The notes: generated by a model not told the origin, from the sequence alone. Numbered from the stretch's first letter, positions 8,488-17,103 are shown. The stretch: 64,000 nt of DNA from JAZKHT01 sp040385245 (GCA_040385245.1 JAZKHT010000001.1:806001-870000); one strand, 5' to 3'. Program-made: numbers and translations.

Positions 8488-8724
8488 TCAGGGCAGGGTG
8501 ATCCACAGCAGGATCACAAACACCACCGGCACCAGCGCCAAGGCGGACATTGCAAGGGCGACCACGCCCCAGACGTTTATCGCCAGCACGACCAGCGTGA
8601 TCAGGATGACCAGCAGGTAGAACACCGTGTTGATGTCGCGGCTGATATCGCGGGCAAGTGACCCGAGGATCGGCGTCGCATCCAGGATGCGCGCGCCGCG
8701 CGAGGGGGAAGTGGAAAGGGACAT
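8488..8724 (-). CDS. Small two-helix membrane protein
   Basis: 78 aa. After a polar N-terminus (MSLSTSPSRGARILD) there are two strongly hydrophobic stretches (about residues 34-52 and 56-76). The start at 8724 has AGGAGTCTGCC just upstream; 24 in-frame codons further upstream lack such a site. No named family recognised. It lies between ubiH-like and HAD genes on the same strand. Confidence 0.7.
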   Translation of the reverse strand: MSLSTSPSRGARILDATPILGSLARDISRDINTVFYLLVILITLVVLAINVWGVVALAMSALALVPVVFVILLWITLP

Positions 8725-8792
8725 GGCAGACTCCTGTTTTGGCAAACATGGGTCGCTGATCCGGTGGTGGAAACGGGGCGCGTTGACGCAGC

Positions 8793-9443
8793 TCAAAGCC
8801 CTGTCAGGCGCGCCAGAAAGGCCCCCAGGTCGTCGGTATGGTGGTGGATATGGTCGGCGGGTTCGGGGTCCGGTGCGATGTGGATGGTGCGCATCCCCAT
8901 CGCATGGGGGGCGGCCAGATTGCGGGCGTCATCTTCGAACATCGCGGCGGTGGGGGCGTGCAGGCCGTCGATGGCAAAGACCGTCTCGAACGCCGCGCGT
9001 TCGGGTTTGGGGCGATAGCCCGCGTGTTCCACGCCATAAACCGCATCAAACAGCCCCGACAGCCCGCGCGCCGCGATCACCCGCTGCGCATAGGGGGCCG
9101 ACCCGTTGGTGTAGACGATCTTGCGCCCCGGCAGCGCGCGGATATGGGCGGCAAGTACCGGGTCCGGCGTCAGGGCATCAAAGGATATGTCATGCACATC
9201 AACCAGATAGGGATCGGGATCGACGCCGTGTTCGGCCATCAGCCCGGCCAGCGTGGTGCCGTAACTGCGCCAGTAATGGCTGCGCAGGCGATCTGCCTCG
9301 GACCGGGATACACCGATGGCGGACATGACCCAGTCAGTCATCCGCACCTCGATCTGGTCAAAAAGCCGGACGGCGGGTGGGTAGAGGGTGTTGTCCAGGT
9401 CGAAGACCCAGGCGCGGACATGTGTGAAATCTTGGGCTACCAT
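8793..9443 (-). CDS. HAD-superfamily pyrimidine 5'-nucleotidase
   Basis: 216 aa cytoplasmic phosphatase. HAD motif I is FDLDNTLYPP (residues about 14-23), with the DNTLYP form typical of the YjjG/SDT1 nucleotidase group. Motif II is the YTNG threonine near 110, motif III the lysine in GYRPKPER near 142, and motif IV FEDDARN near 168. It likely dephosphorylates pyrimidine nucleotides or similar small phosphates. It is transcribed away from the divergent GntR gene. Confidence 0.88.
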   Translation of the reverse strand: MVAQDFTHVRAWVFDLDNTLYPPAVRLFDQIEVRMTDWVMSAIGVSRSEADRLRSHYWRSYGTTLAGLMAEHGVDPDPYLVDVHDISFDALTPDPVLAAHIRALPGRKIVYTNGSAPYAQRVIAARGLSGLFDAVYGVEHAGYRPKPERAAFETVFAIDGLHAPTAAMFEDDARNLAAPHAMGMRTIHIAPDPEPADHIHHHTDDLGAFLARLTGL

Positions 9444-9519
9444 GCGGGCAATCTAGGGCCTTGCCCCCCTTGCGGCAATGGCGTGTTGCGCAGTTGAACA
9501 CGGCACCGCGCGCGTTTAC

Positions 9520-9537
9520 GGTATACCCAAGGATACC
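9520..9537. promoter_or_regulatory. Palindromic operator-like site before the GntR gene
   Basis: GGTATACC (9520-9527) is a perfect 8-base palindrome, and GGTAT also pairs with ATACC at 9533-9537. It sits just before the ribosome site AAGGGGA of the GntR/FCD gene. FCD-type GntR proteins often bind short GTnTACnnGTnnAC-like palindromes, so autoregulation is likely but unproven. Confidence 0.5.
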
Positions 9538-9550
9538 AAGGGGAACGACC

Positions 9551-10186
9551 GTGCAGAAGGATGCCTATACCCTGATTCTGGAGGCGATCGACGCAGGCTT
9601 GTACAAGCCCGGCGACAGGTTGGTGGAATCGGAACTGGCCGAGCGTCTGGGCGTGTCGCGCACCCCGGTGCGCGAGGCGTTGCAGCGGCTGGAAACCCAA
9701 TCGATGCTGACGCGCGACGGGCGCAGTCTGATCGTGGCGTCGCTGGATCACAACCAGTTGGCCGATCTTTACGCTGTGCGGACCGAGTTGGAGGGGCTGG
9801 CGGCCCGTCTTGCTGCCCGCCATGCCACCGAAGAAGAGGTGCGCGTGTTGCGCGGCATGGTCGAAGATGACCGCCGTCTGATCGGGGGCGATCCGCGCGC
9901 GCTAAGCCGGGCAAACAAACGGTTTCACAAACAGATCCATCTGGCATCGCACAACCGGTTTCTGGTGCAGCAACTGGACCTTGTGCATCGGTCGATGGCA
10001 CTGATGGCAAACACGTCCTTTGCCGCCGAAGGGCGCGACGAGGTGGCCTTGGCCGAACATGATCAGATCGTGGCCGCGATCGAGGCGCAGGACGGCGAGG
10101 CCGCGTATCAGGCGCTTAAGCGGCATATCTCGCAGGCGTTCGAAACACGCTTGCGCGTTGACGCGGGCGAGATTCCGACACGCTGA
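9551..10186 (+). CDS. GntR family regulator, FCD (FadR) subfamily
   Basis: 211 aa. The N-terminal winged helix-turn-helix (about residues 1-65) includes LAERLGVSRTPVREALQRLE. The helical FCD effector domain covers about 75-200 with the metal-ligand pattern around RANKRFHKQIHLASHN and later histidines. The GTG at 9551 opens MQKDAYTLILEAIDAG and follows AAGGGGAAC; an upstream in-frame start at 9461 adds 30 residues with no homologous look. The effector is probably a carboxylic acid. Its 3' end overlaps the convergent glycosyltransferase gene by about 70 bases. Confidence 0.86.
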   Translation: MQKDAYTLILEAIDAGLYKPGDRLVESELAERLGVSRTPVREALQRLETQSMLTRDGRSLIVASLDHNQLADLYAVRTELEGLAARLAARHATEEEVRVLRGMVEDDRRLIGGDPRALSRANKRFHKQIHLASHNRFLVQQLDLVHRSMALMANTSFAAEGRDEVALAEHDQIVAAIEAQDGEAAYQALKRHISQAFETRLRVDAGEIPTR

Positions 10187-12104
10187 CCAGTGGCAGGTTC
10201 GCGCCGGGCAGGGGCGGCGCCACGGCCCCTGCATCGAAATGGCCGTGGCTGGTCTTGTCCCAATAGAACGGACGGCGGACCAGTTCCCACAGCGCCTTGA
10301 TCGAGGCGAGGCTGCCCAAAGGGAAATACACATGCAGCGTCGGCACCCACAGGGCTGAAACCGGCTTGCCCGCGCGGCGCAAACCGATGACGCCAAGGCA
10401 GATGTTCACCGCCTCGCTGGTCAGGAACAGCGCGGTAAGGGCCAGCAGGGTGCCGTGGGGCAGGCTTTGCGCAACCGGGTGCAGCAGGCCAAGTGGCAGC
10501 GCCCAGAGCGACCAGATCACCGGAACCAGCAGAAACTGCGACAGGGTGCCCAGAAACAGCACCTGAAAGCCTGCGAACTTCCACCAGCCCAATTGCCGCA
10601 ACAGCAGGCGAGGGCTGCGCATGTGGACGGCCCAAGTCAGCATATAACCCTTTAGCCAGCGCGAGCGTTGCTTGACCCAAGGAAGGGCGCGGCAGTTCGC
10701 CTCTTCGCCCGTGACCGTGTCGATCAGTTCGGTGCGCAGGCCATGGCGGGCAAGGCGGATGCCCAGATCGGCATCTTCGGTCACGTTGTGTGCATCCCAA
10801 CCGCCAAGTGCGTCAAGCGCATCACGGCGAAAGAACAGCGTCGTGCCGCCAAGGGGGACGGGCAGGCCAAGCCGGGCCAACCCCGGCAGGATCAGCCGAA
10901 ACCAGACCGCATATTCCGTGGTGAAGCAACGCGACAGCCAGTTGATGCGCGGATTGTAGAAATCGAGGATGCCTTGCAGGCAGGCGACCTGTGGGGGGGC
11001 GCAGGCGAATCTTTGCGCCACGACCCGCAATTGGCCCGGATCGGGCGCGTCTTCGGCGTCATAGACGCCGATGATGCTGCCTGCGCACTGGTCCAGCGCC
11101 ACGTTCAGCGCGCGCGGTTTGGTGCGGATGCTGCCTGCGGGGGCGACGATGACGCGCATCCACGGCGGCAGGCCGGATGCGGCAAGCGCTGCGCGGGTGA
11201 CGGTGTCGTGGTCCTCGACAACCAGCGCCACCTCTAGCCGGTCACGCGGATAGTCGATCCGGCCCAACCTGCGCACAAGCCGGGGGGCGATGTTGCTTTC
11301 GCCATAAAGCGCCACGATCACCGATATGGTGGGCAGGTCGGTCGGGCTGTCTGGCACGGGCTGTGGTTTTTTGGGAAGCAGCGCCGCCACGGCGGCGGCC
11401 AGTTTCAGCGCGGTGGACATTGCCATGGTGACCGCGCCCCATCCGATCAGGGCGGCAAAGACCGGAACCGGGAACAGCAGCGTCAGCATCAGGCCCAGAA
11501 TACCAAGGACGGCCGCCCACTGGCCATGGGTGGTGCCGCCAAGACTGCGGCAGCTTTGTGCGGCGGCGACGCGGGTTTCGGCACGCGTGGCGATTTGCGG
11601 GCCGCGCAGGGAGAGAATTGCTGCCTCGATCAGGGGGGCGGGCGTCAGGGCCATGTTGACCGGGCCGAAGATTTCGGTCAGCCGGTCGCGTTGACGGGCA
11701 AAGTCTTCGGGCCGCGCGGTCAGGATCAGGGTGCGCCCCGAAACGCGCCGCCACGGCAACAGGCCGTCACGCAAGGCCGGCGCAGTTCCCATCCGGTCCA
11801 GCAGGGCCGCGTCGGGCAGTTGACGCAGCGGATCGATTTGCCGGACCGCCCAATGCCGGGCCAGCGCTGTCATCACCGCCGCTTCGGACAGGAAACCCCC
11901 GGCGGTCAGCGTTTCGGCAAAGCGCCCGCCGCGCGCCGATTGCAGCGCCAGCGCCTGCTCCATGCGGTCGGGGTCTAGGATGCCTTCACGCAGCAGAACC
12001 ACGGCAAAGGCGGATTCGGCGGCCGGGCTTGCGGCCCGAACGGCGGCGACCTGCGAGGGCCGCGCCAGCGGCAGATCGGGAAGGCGAAGGCTACGCGCGT
12101 ACAT
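10116..12104 (-). CDS. Membrane glycosyltransferase family 2 with N-terminal MshEN-like region
   Basis: 662 aa. Residues about 30-105 resemble the MshEN (type II secretion E, N-terminal) fold, with two half-motifs (LLREGILDPDRMEQALALQ and RFAETLTAGGFLSEAAVM). Two hydrophobic helices follow near 195-245. A GT2 catalytic domain covers about 255-480, with VYDAEDAPDP, VTEDADLG and QRSRWLKGY. Further membrane helices lie near 500-600. The layout recalls NfrB, a cyclic-di-GMP-controlled glycosyltransferase, but with the sensor at the other end. The product is unknown. carA lies 54 bases upstream on the same strand. GAGG precedes the start. Confidence 0.83.
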   Translation of the reverse strand: MYARSLRLPDLPLARPSQVAAVRAASPAAESAFAVVLLREGILDPDRMEQALALQSARGGRFAETLTAGGFLSEAAVMTALARHWAVRQIDPLRQLPDAALLDRMGTAPALRDGLLPWRRVSGRTLILTARPEDFARQRDRLTEIFGPVNMALTPAPLIEAAILSLRGPQIATRAETRVAAAQSCRSLGGTTHGQWAAVLGILGLMLTLLFPVPVFAALIGWGAVTMAMSTALKLAAAVAALLPKKPQPVPDSPTDLPTISVIVALYGESNIAPRLVRRLGRIDYPRDRLEVALVVEDHDTVTRAALAASGLPPWMRVIVAPAGSIRTKPRALNVALDQCAGSIIGVYDAEDAPDPGQLRVVAQRFACAPPQVACLQGILDFYNPRINWLSRCFTTEYAVWFRLILPGLARLGLPVPLGGTTLFFRRDALDALGGWDAHNVTEDADLGIRLARHGLRTELIDTVTGEEANCRALPWVKQRSRWLKGYMLTWAVHMRSPRLLLRQLGWWKFAGFQVLFLGTLSQFLLVPVIWSLWALPLGLLHPVAQSLPHGTLLALTALFLTSEAVNICLGVIGLRRAGKPVSALWVPTLHVYFPLGSLASIKALWELVRRPFYWDKTSHGHFDAGAVAPPLPGANLPLVSVSESRPRQRASVFRTPARYAA

Positions 12105-12158
12105 TGCAACCTCGGGGTTTTGATATCCCCAAGGTTGCGCCGAAGTCTTAAGGAACGG

Positions 12159-13325
12159 TTAAGCGGCGCGGCGGGTGCGCATCGCTTCGGCAAAACGTTC
12201 GAACAGGTAATAGCTGTCCTGCGGGCCGGGTGACGCCTCGGGGTGGTATTGCACGGAAAACACAGGCTTTCCTTCGACCCGGATGCCGCAGTTCGACCCG
12301 TCGAACAGCGATACATGGGTTTCCTTCACGCCCTTGGGCAGGGTCTGGCTGTCGACGGTGAACCCGTGGTTCATCGAGGTGATTTCCACTTTGCCCGTGT
12401 CCAGATCCTTGACCGGATGGTTGGCACCATGGTGGCCGTGGTTCATCTTGACCGTCTTTGCCCCCAGCGCCAGCGCCAGCATCTGGTGACCAAGGCAGAT
12501 GCCAAACACCGGAATGTCGGCGTCCAGAACGCCCCGGATCATCGGCACGGCATAATCCCCCGTCGCCGCCGGATCGCCGGGGCCGTTGGACAGGAACACA
12601 CCTTCGGGGTTCAGCGCCAGCACGTCGGCAGCGGTGGCAGAGGCGGGCAATACCGTCACTTCGCACCCAGACGAGGCAAGGCAGCGCAGGATGTTGCGCT
12701 TTGCGCCATAGTCGATGGCGACGACGCGCAGACCAGCCCCTTCGCGGGTGGTATAGCCTTCGGGCCAGGCCCACCGCTTTTCATCCCAGCGGTAGGATTG
12801 CGCGCAGGTCACATCCTTGGCCAGATCAAGCCCGACCAGACCGCGCCACGCCCGCGCCTTTGCAACCAGCGCGCCAATGTCAAAGATGCCGTCGGGGTTG
12901 TGGGCCAGCGCCACATGCGGCGCACCCTGCTGGCGGATGGCGCGGGTCAGGCGGCGGGTGTCGATGCCACCCACGCCGATGCGCCCCTTGGCCAGCAGCC
13001 AATCGGTCAACTCGCCCCGCGCGCGCCAGTTCGACGGCTCTGTCGGGTCCCATTTCACCACCATTCCGGCGGCGACCGGGTCGGCGGTTTCGTCGTCTTC
13101 GGGCGTCACGCCGACGTTGCCCACATGCGGAAAGGTGAAGGTCACGACCTGGCCCGCATAGCTGGGGTCGGTCATGATTTCCTGATAGCCCGTCATGGCG
13201 GTGTTGAACACAAGTTCGGCCACCGTTTCCCCCGTGGCGCCAAAGCCCATGCCGTAGAACACCGTCCCGTCCGACAAGGCAAGGCAGGCGGTGGGTTTCG
13301 GCATGGTCTGAATGGAGGTGGACAT
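12159..13325 (-). CDS. carA: Carbamoyl-phosphate synthase small subunit
   Basis: Glutamine amidotransferase subunit that feeds ammonia to CarB for arginine and pyrimidine synthesis. The N-terminal CPSase small-chain domain spans about residues 10-150. The class I GATase domain has the nucleophile in FGICLGHQMLALALGAK and the His-Glu pair in VQYHPEASPGP. At 388 aa it has the expected length. I took the ATG at 13325 (MSTSIQTMPKP); 12 codons upstream are possible but extra. carB is not in the window. The gene is divergent from the YqeY gene. Confidence 0.95.
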   Translation of the reverse strand: MSTSIQTMPKPTACLALSDGTVFYGMGFGATGETVAELVFNTAMTGYQEIMTDPSYAGQVVTFTFPHVGNVGVTPEDDETADPVAAGMVVKWDPTEPSNWRARGELTDWLLAKGRIGVGGIDTRRLTRAIRQQGAPHVALAHNPDGIFDIGALVAKARAWRGLVGLDLAKDVTCAQSYRWDEKRWAWPEGYTTREGAGLRVVAIDYGAKRNILRCLASSGCEVTVLPASATAADVLALNPEGVFLSNGPGDPAATGDYAVPMIRGVLDADIPVFGICLGHQMLALALGAKTVKMNHGHHGANHPVKDLDTGKVEITSMNHGFTVDSQTLPKGVKETHVSLFDGSNCGIRVEGKPVFSVQYHPEASPGPQDSYYLFERFAEAMRTRRAA

Positions 13326-13508
13326 GGCGCTGCTCCCGCTGCGGGCAAATTTGGCGGACACTAGTGCCGGGGGGGTGTCAGGTCAAGCCTTGGTGGTAAA
13401 AGGATTATCCATTACTATCAGTGGTTTGGCAAAACCTTGTCCGGTTGTGATCAGGTTCGGTTCCCTGTATGGTGGCAGCTTGGCGCCAACCTTGGGGAAG
13501 GGTGACAT

Positions 13509-13967
13509 ATGACTTTGCGTGACCGGCTGCAAACCTCGTTGAAAGAGGCGATGAAGGCGAAAGAGGCGGACCGTCTTTCGACGCTGCGTCTGATCAACGC
13601 GGCGATCAAGGACCGCGAGATTGCCAATCGCGGCGATGGCGGCGAAGGATTGGTGACAGAGGGGGATATCCTGTCGATCATGGGCCGTATGGTGAAGCAG
13701 CGTCAGGAAAGCGCGCGCGCCTACGAAGAGGGCGGGCGGCTGGAGCTGGCCGAAAAGGAACTGGCCGAGATCAAGGTGATCGAGGAATTCCTGCCGCGCC
13801 AACTGTCGGGTGCCGAGGTGGAGGCCGCAATCTTGGCCGCCATCGCCGAGGTGGGGGCAACCTCGATCCGTGACATGGGTCGCGTCATGGCGGAACTGAA
13901 GGGCCGGTACACCGGGCAGATGGATTTCGGCGCGGTCGGACCAACGGTCAAGGACAAGCTGGCCTGA
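13509..13967 (+). CDS. GatB/YqeY domain protein
   Basis: 152 aa protein of the YqeY family, related to the C-terminal tRNA-binding part of GatB and thought to act with aminoacyl-tRNA amidation or ribosomes. The pattern LRDRLQTSLKEAMKAKEADRL opens the protein, and the C-terminal helices hold SIRDMGRVMAELKGRYTG. GGGGAAGGG precedes the ATG. It ends before a strong terminator. It is divergent from carA, a common arrangement in related bacteria. Confidence 0.88.
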   Translation: MTLRDRLQTSLKEAMKAKEADRLSTLRLINAAIKDREIANRGDGGEGLVTEGDILSIMGRMVKQRQESARAYEEGGRLELAEKELAEIKVIEEFLPRQLSGAEVEAAILAAIAEVGATSIRDMGRVMAELKGRYTGQMDFGAVGPTVKDKLA

Positions 13968-13994
13968 AGCGGGTCAGGGAAGGCACGAAGAACG

Positions 13995-14015
13995 GGGGCC
14001 CGCGGGCCCCTTTTT
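13995..14015 (+). terminator. Rho-independent terminator after the YqeY gene
   Basis: A self-complementary stem GGGGCCCGCGGGCCCC is followed directly by TTTTT, 27 bases after the YqeY stop. Confidence 0.8.
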
Positions 14016-14033
14016 GCTGCCTGGGCCGATCGG

Positions 14034-14519
14034 TCAGCGCATCCGGGCAAGGGCGGTCTGCAAATCGGCGCGCAGGGCGATTCGTTCGTCTTCGGACAAA
14101 AAGGCCCCCAGTTCCACCTCGCGTCCATTGCCCGACAGGGTCAGGTAATGCGGCACCGGGCCGCCGGTTTCGTGCATGGTGACGCGCACCCAATGCGGGT
14201 TGGCCTGCCAGTCGGCGCGTGCACCGCGCGGGCCGTGGCGGGTCAGGGTCATGGCGTCGGGGGACAGGATCAAATCCTCGACAATCTCGGCGTCCTTGTA
14301 GCTGCGATGCAGGGCGTACCAGACGCCCGCCACGGCGATGCCCAAGAACGGCAGCACCATCCACAGCACCGGCGTGCCTAGAACCGCGATCAATGGCATC
14401 GCGATCAGCGCGCAGGTGGCCCCGATGAACCACACGAATCCGGCCCGTGGCAGGGACCGGTAAGGCCACAGATGCAGCCGCGCGTCGGGCGCTGGGGTGG
14501 GAAGCCATTCGTAGGGCAT
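14034..14519 (-). CDS. DUF2244 membrane protein
   Basis: 161 aa. Two adjacent membrane helices (about residues 27-45 and 48-67) are followed by a beta-rich cytoplasmic domain with the DUF2244 pattern (LHRSYKDAEIVEDLILSPD, NPHWVRVTMHE). DUF2244 genes are found near cytochrome oxidase genes in alphaproteobacteria. ctaD lies about 100 bases downstream on the same strand's upstream side here, so a role in oxidase assembly is possible but unproven. Confidence 0.82.
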   Translation of the reverse strand: MPYEWLPTPAPDARLHLWPYRSLPRAGFVWFIGATCALIAMPLIAVLGTPVLWMVLPFLGIAVAGVWYALHRSYKDAEIVEDLILSPDAMTLTRHGPRGARADWQANPHWVRVTMHETGGPVPHYLTLSGNGREVELGAFLSEDERIALRADLQTALARMR

Positions 14520-14576
14520 GGGTCATTCCAAGGGTTGATGGGGCAGGGGGAAAAAGGGCTGCCTTACAAATGGAAA

Positions 14577-14608
14577 AGGCCCCGGAACGATCCGGGGCCT
14601 GTCTTTTT
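14577..14608 (-). terminator. Terminator after ctaD
   Basis: AGGCCCCGGA and TCCGGGGCCT form a 10-base stem with an ACGA loop, 20 bases beyond the ctaD stop. Read on the minus strand it ends in TTTTCC; on the plus strand it is followed by GTCTTTTT. Confidence 0.8.
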
Positions 14609-14619
14609 GTGTCACCCAA

Positions 14620-16299
14620 TCAGTGGGCGTGGGACTTGTCCCAGTCTTCGCGCTTGGGCAGCGTTTCGAACGTGTGTTCCGGCGGCGGGCTGGACAGGGT
14701 CCATTCCAGCGTGTCGGCGTATTCGTTCCAGTAGTTGTTCTCGGTCACGCGGCGGCCCCATTTCAGGGTGTAGGCGACGATCCCGATGAAGAAGACGAAC
14801 GACGCAAACGACAGGAACGCACCGACGGACGAGAACCAGTTCCAGTAGGCGAACGCCTCGGGGTAGTCGATGTAGCGGCGGGGCATGCCCTGACGGCCCA
14901 GGAAGTGCTGCGGGAAGAACGTCAGGTTCGATCCGATGAACATCATCCAGAAGTGCAGCTTGCCGGCCCATTCGGGGTATTGGCGGCCCGACATCTTGCC
15001 GATCCAGAAGTAGATGCCCGCGAAGATGCCGAACACGGCACCCAGCGACATCACATAGTGGAAGTGCGCCACGACGTAGTAGGTGTCGTGATAGGCCCGG
15101 TCCACCCCCGCTTGCGACAGCACGATACCGGTGACGCCGCCGACGGTGAACAGGAACAGAAAACCAAAGGCCCAAAGCATCGGCGTCTTCAACTCGATCG
15201 AGCCGCCCCACATCGTCGCGATCCACGAAAAGATCTTGATGCCCGTTGGCACGGCGATGACCATGGTCGCCAGCATGAAGTAGGACTGCTGGGTCAGCGA
15301 CATGCCGACGGTGTACATGTGGTGCGCCCAGACGACAAAGCCCAGAACACCGATGGCAACCATCGCATAGACCATCGGCAGATAGCCGAAGATCGGTTTT
15401 TTCGAGAAGGTCGAGATGACCTGGCTGACGATCCCGAAGGCGGGCAGCACGATGATGTACACTTCGGGGTGACCGAAGAACCACAGGATGTGCTGATACA
15501 GGATCGGGTCACCGCCGCCCGAGGGCGTGAAGAAGGTGGTGCCGAAGTTCCGGTCGGTCAGCAGCATGGTGATGGCACCGGCCAGCACCGGCAGCGCCAG
15601 CAGGATCAGCCACGAGGTGACAAAGATCGACCAGCCGAACAGGGGCACCTTGTGCATGGTCATGCCGGGTGCGCGCATGTTCAGGAAGGTGGTGATCATG
15701 TTGATCGCACCCAGGATCGACGAAGCACCCGACAGGTGGACGGCGAAGATCGCAAGGTCCATCGCATAGCCGCCTTCGGCGGTGGTGGACAGCGGCGGGT
15801 ACAGAACCCAGCCCACGCCCGCGCCAGTGCCAAGTTCACCGCCGCCACCGGGGGCGAACAGCGATGCCACGGCCAGCGAGGTGCCCGCGACATACAACCA
15901 GTAGGACAGGTTGTTCATGCGCGGGAACGCCATGTCCGGCGCGCCGATCTGCAACGGCATGAAATAGTTGCCGAAACCGCCGAACAGTGCCGGGATCACG
16001 ACGAAGAACATCATCAGGATGCCGTGGGCGGTGATCGTCACGTTCCACAGGTGGCCGTTTGGCGTACAGGCCGCATTGGCATCGGCGACAAAGCGCATGC
16101 CTTCGACACACATGTACTGCACGCCGGGGCTCATTAGCTCCATCCGCATGTAGACAGTGAAAATGACCGAGATCAGGCCGACAAGCCCGCCGGTGAACAG
16201 ATAGAGAATCCCGATGTCTTTGTGGTTCGTGGACATGAACCAGCGGGTGAAGAACCCGCGCTCGTCATGGTCGTGACCATGAATGGCTGCGTCGGCCAT
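14620..16299 (-). CDS. ctaD: Cytochrome c oxidase subunit I (aa3-type)
   Basis: Catalytic core of the terminal oxidase in the inner membrane, 559 aa with 12 expected helices. Heme a and a3/CuB ligands are present: TAHGILMMFF, the WFFGHPEVYIIVLPAFG segment with the His-Tyr cross-link, AHHMYTVG, and HFHYVMSLGA. The N-terminus MADAAIHGHDHDERGFFTRWFMSTNHKDIG is typical of Rhodobacter/Paracoccus subunit I. GGGAGGCGCTT precedes the ATG. An FNR-type site lies about 110 bases upstream. Subunits II and III are not in the window, the usual split layout in this family. Confidence 0.97.
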   Translation of the reverse strand: MADAAIHGHDHDERGFFTRWFMSTNHKDIGILYLFTGGLVGLISVIFTVYMRMELMSPGVQYMCVEGMRFVADANAACTPNGHLWNVTITAHGILMMFFVVIPALFGGFGNYFMPLQIGAPDMAFPRMNNLSYWLYVAGTSLAVASLFAPGGGGELGTGAGVGWVLYPPLSTTAEGGYAMDLAIFAVHLSGASSILGAINMITTFLNMRAPGMTMHKVPLFGWSIFVTSWLILLALPVLAGAITMLLTDRNFGTTFFTPSGGGDPILYQHILWFFGHPEVYIIVLPAFGIVSQVISTFSKKPIFGYLPMVYAMVAIGVLGFVVWAHHMYTVGMSLTQQSYFMLATMVIAVPTGIKIFSWIATMWGGSIELKTPMLWAFGFLFLFTVGGVTGIVLSQAGVDRAYHDTYYVVAHFHYVMSLGAVFGIFAGIYFWIGKMSGRQYPEWAGKLHFWMMFIGSNLTFFPQHFLGRQGMPRRYIDYPEAFAYWNWFSSVGAFLSFASFVFFIGIVAYTLKWGRRVTENNYWNEYADTLEWTLSSPPPEHTFETLPKREDWDKSHAH

Positions 16300-16409
16300 A
16301 AGCGCCTCCCGTTATACGTTTCGGACCGGTGGTGGCAGGGCAGGCCCGCAATTTCCGGCAGTTGCCCACTGTGTTTAATTTGCGCACGCGTCGTCGGCAA
16401 TGTCCGACT

Positions 16410-16423
16410 TTGACGCAGATCAA
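16410..16423. promoter_or_regulatory. FnrL/FNR-type binding site upstream of ctaD
   Basis: TTGAC-GCAG-ATCAA matches the TTGAT-N4-ATCAA consensus at nine of ten fixed positions. It lies 111 bases upstream of the ctaD start and downstream of the cytochrome c gene. FnrL adjusts respiratory genes to oxygen in Rhodobacter, so oxygen control of the oxidase is the natural reading. Confidence 0.6.
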
Positions 16424-16468
16424 GAAAAGCAGCGCGATGGCATTGTTTCTGCGGCGACCGATGGTCGC

Positions 16469-16499
16469 GGGGGGGGGGGGCACCTGCGGCGGTGCCCCC
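16469..16499 (-). terminator. Terminator after cytochrome c gene, with 12-base poly-G run
   Basis: GGGGGCACC and GGTGCCCCC form a nine-base stem just past the cytochrome c stop (16508). The stem adjoins an unbroken run of 12 G on the plus strand (16469-16480), so on the minus strand it is followed by C rather than U. Confidence 0.5.
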
Positions 16500-16507
16500 G
16501 TTGATGA

Positions 16508-16927
16508 TCAGGGTGCCGGGGTGGCGAAGGTCGCAAGATAGGCGGCCATGTCTTCGCCGCCCTTGGCCAGTTTGAACGACATCTTGGATTTCGCCGCAGC
16601 GTCGCCCGTCTGTTCCTTGAGCCAGGCCGCCGGATCGGCCACATAGGTCGCAAGCAACGCCTGATCCCAGACCACGCCCTTGGCACCGACCGCCACGATC
16701 GAGTCGCCATAGGCGAAATCGGGGTAGGAGCCGACAGCGCGGCCGATCACACCATGCAGGTTCGGGCCGGTCTTGCCGCCCTTCTGGATCACTGTGCCGT
16801 CGGGGGCGACGATGGAATGGCAGGCTCTGCATTTCTTGAAATCCGCCTCGCCCTTGGCGGCATCCTGCGCAAGGGCGGGCAGGGCAAGGGCGGAAACGGC
16901 AAGGGCTGCGAGGAAGGTGCGGGTCAT
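16508..16927 (-). CDS. Cytochrome c2-type soluble cytochrome c
   Basis: 139 aa periplasmic electron carrier. The signal peptide (about residues 1-20) ends at ALA-QDAAK. The heme motif is CRACH near residue 34, and a probable axial methionine is in KSKMSFKLAKGG near 116. The extra loop before the C-terminal helix is typical of the longer cytochrome c2/c550 of this family. Placed upstream of ctaD, it likely delivers electrons to the aa3 oxidase (and, in phototrophs, to the reaction centre). GGAGATCCCC precedes the ATG. Confidence 0.9.
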   Translation of the reverse strand: MTRTFLAALAVSALALPALAQDAAKGEADFKKCRACHSIVAPDGTVIQKGGKTGPNLHGVIGRAVGSYPDFAYGDSIVAVGAKGVVWDQALLATYVADPAAWLKEQTGDAAAKSKMSFKLAKGGEDMAAYLATFATPAP

Positions 16928-17103
16928 GGGGATCTCCTGTCAGATTCGCTGTCTGGCATGAAAGCGGTGCCCGCGCCCGGGGACAAGGCTGACAAAGGTC
17001 GCAGGGGCGGCGCGCGCCGGACAGCCGCCGGTGGCAATCAATATGCGCGCGTGCCGCGCAGGCCTAGTCTCTCTGTTCACCGGCGGGGCCGGGGCACAGA
17101 GGG

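Noticed and set aside
12243..13364. 373-codon open frame opposite carA
   Set aside because: Antisense to carA; no recognisable domain.
14623..16137. 504-codon open frame opposite ctaD
   Set aside because: Antisense to conserved oxidase codons; the translated product is His/Arg/Gln/Asp-rich nonsense typical of reverse GC-rich frames.
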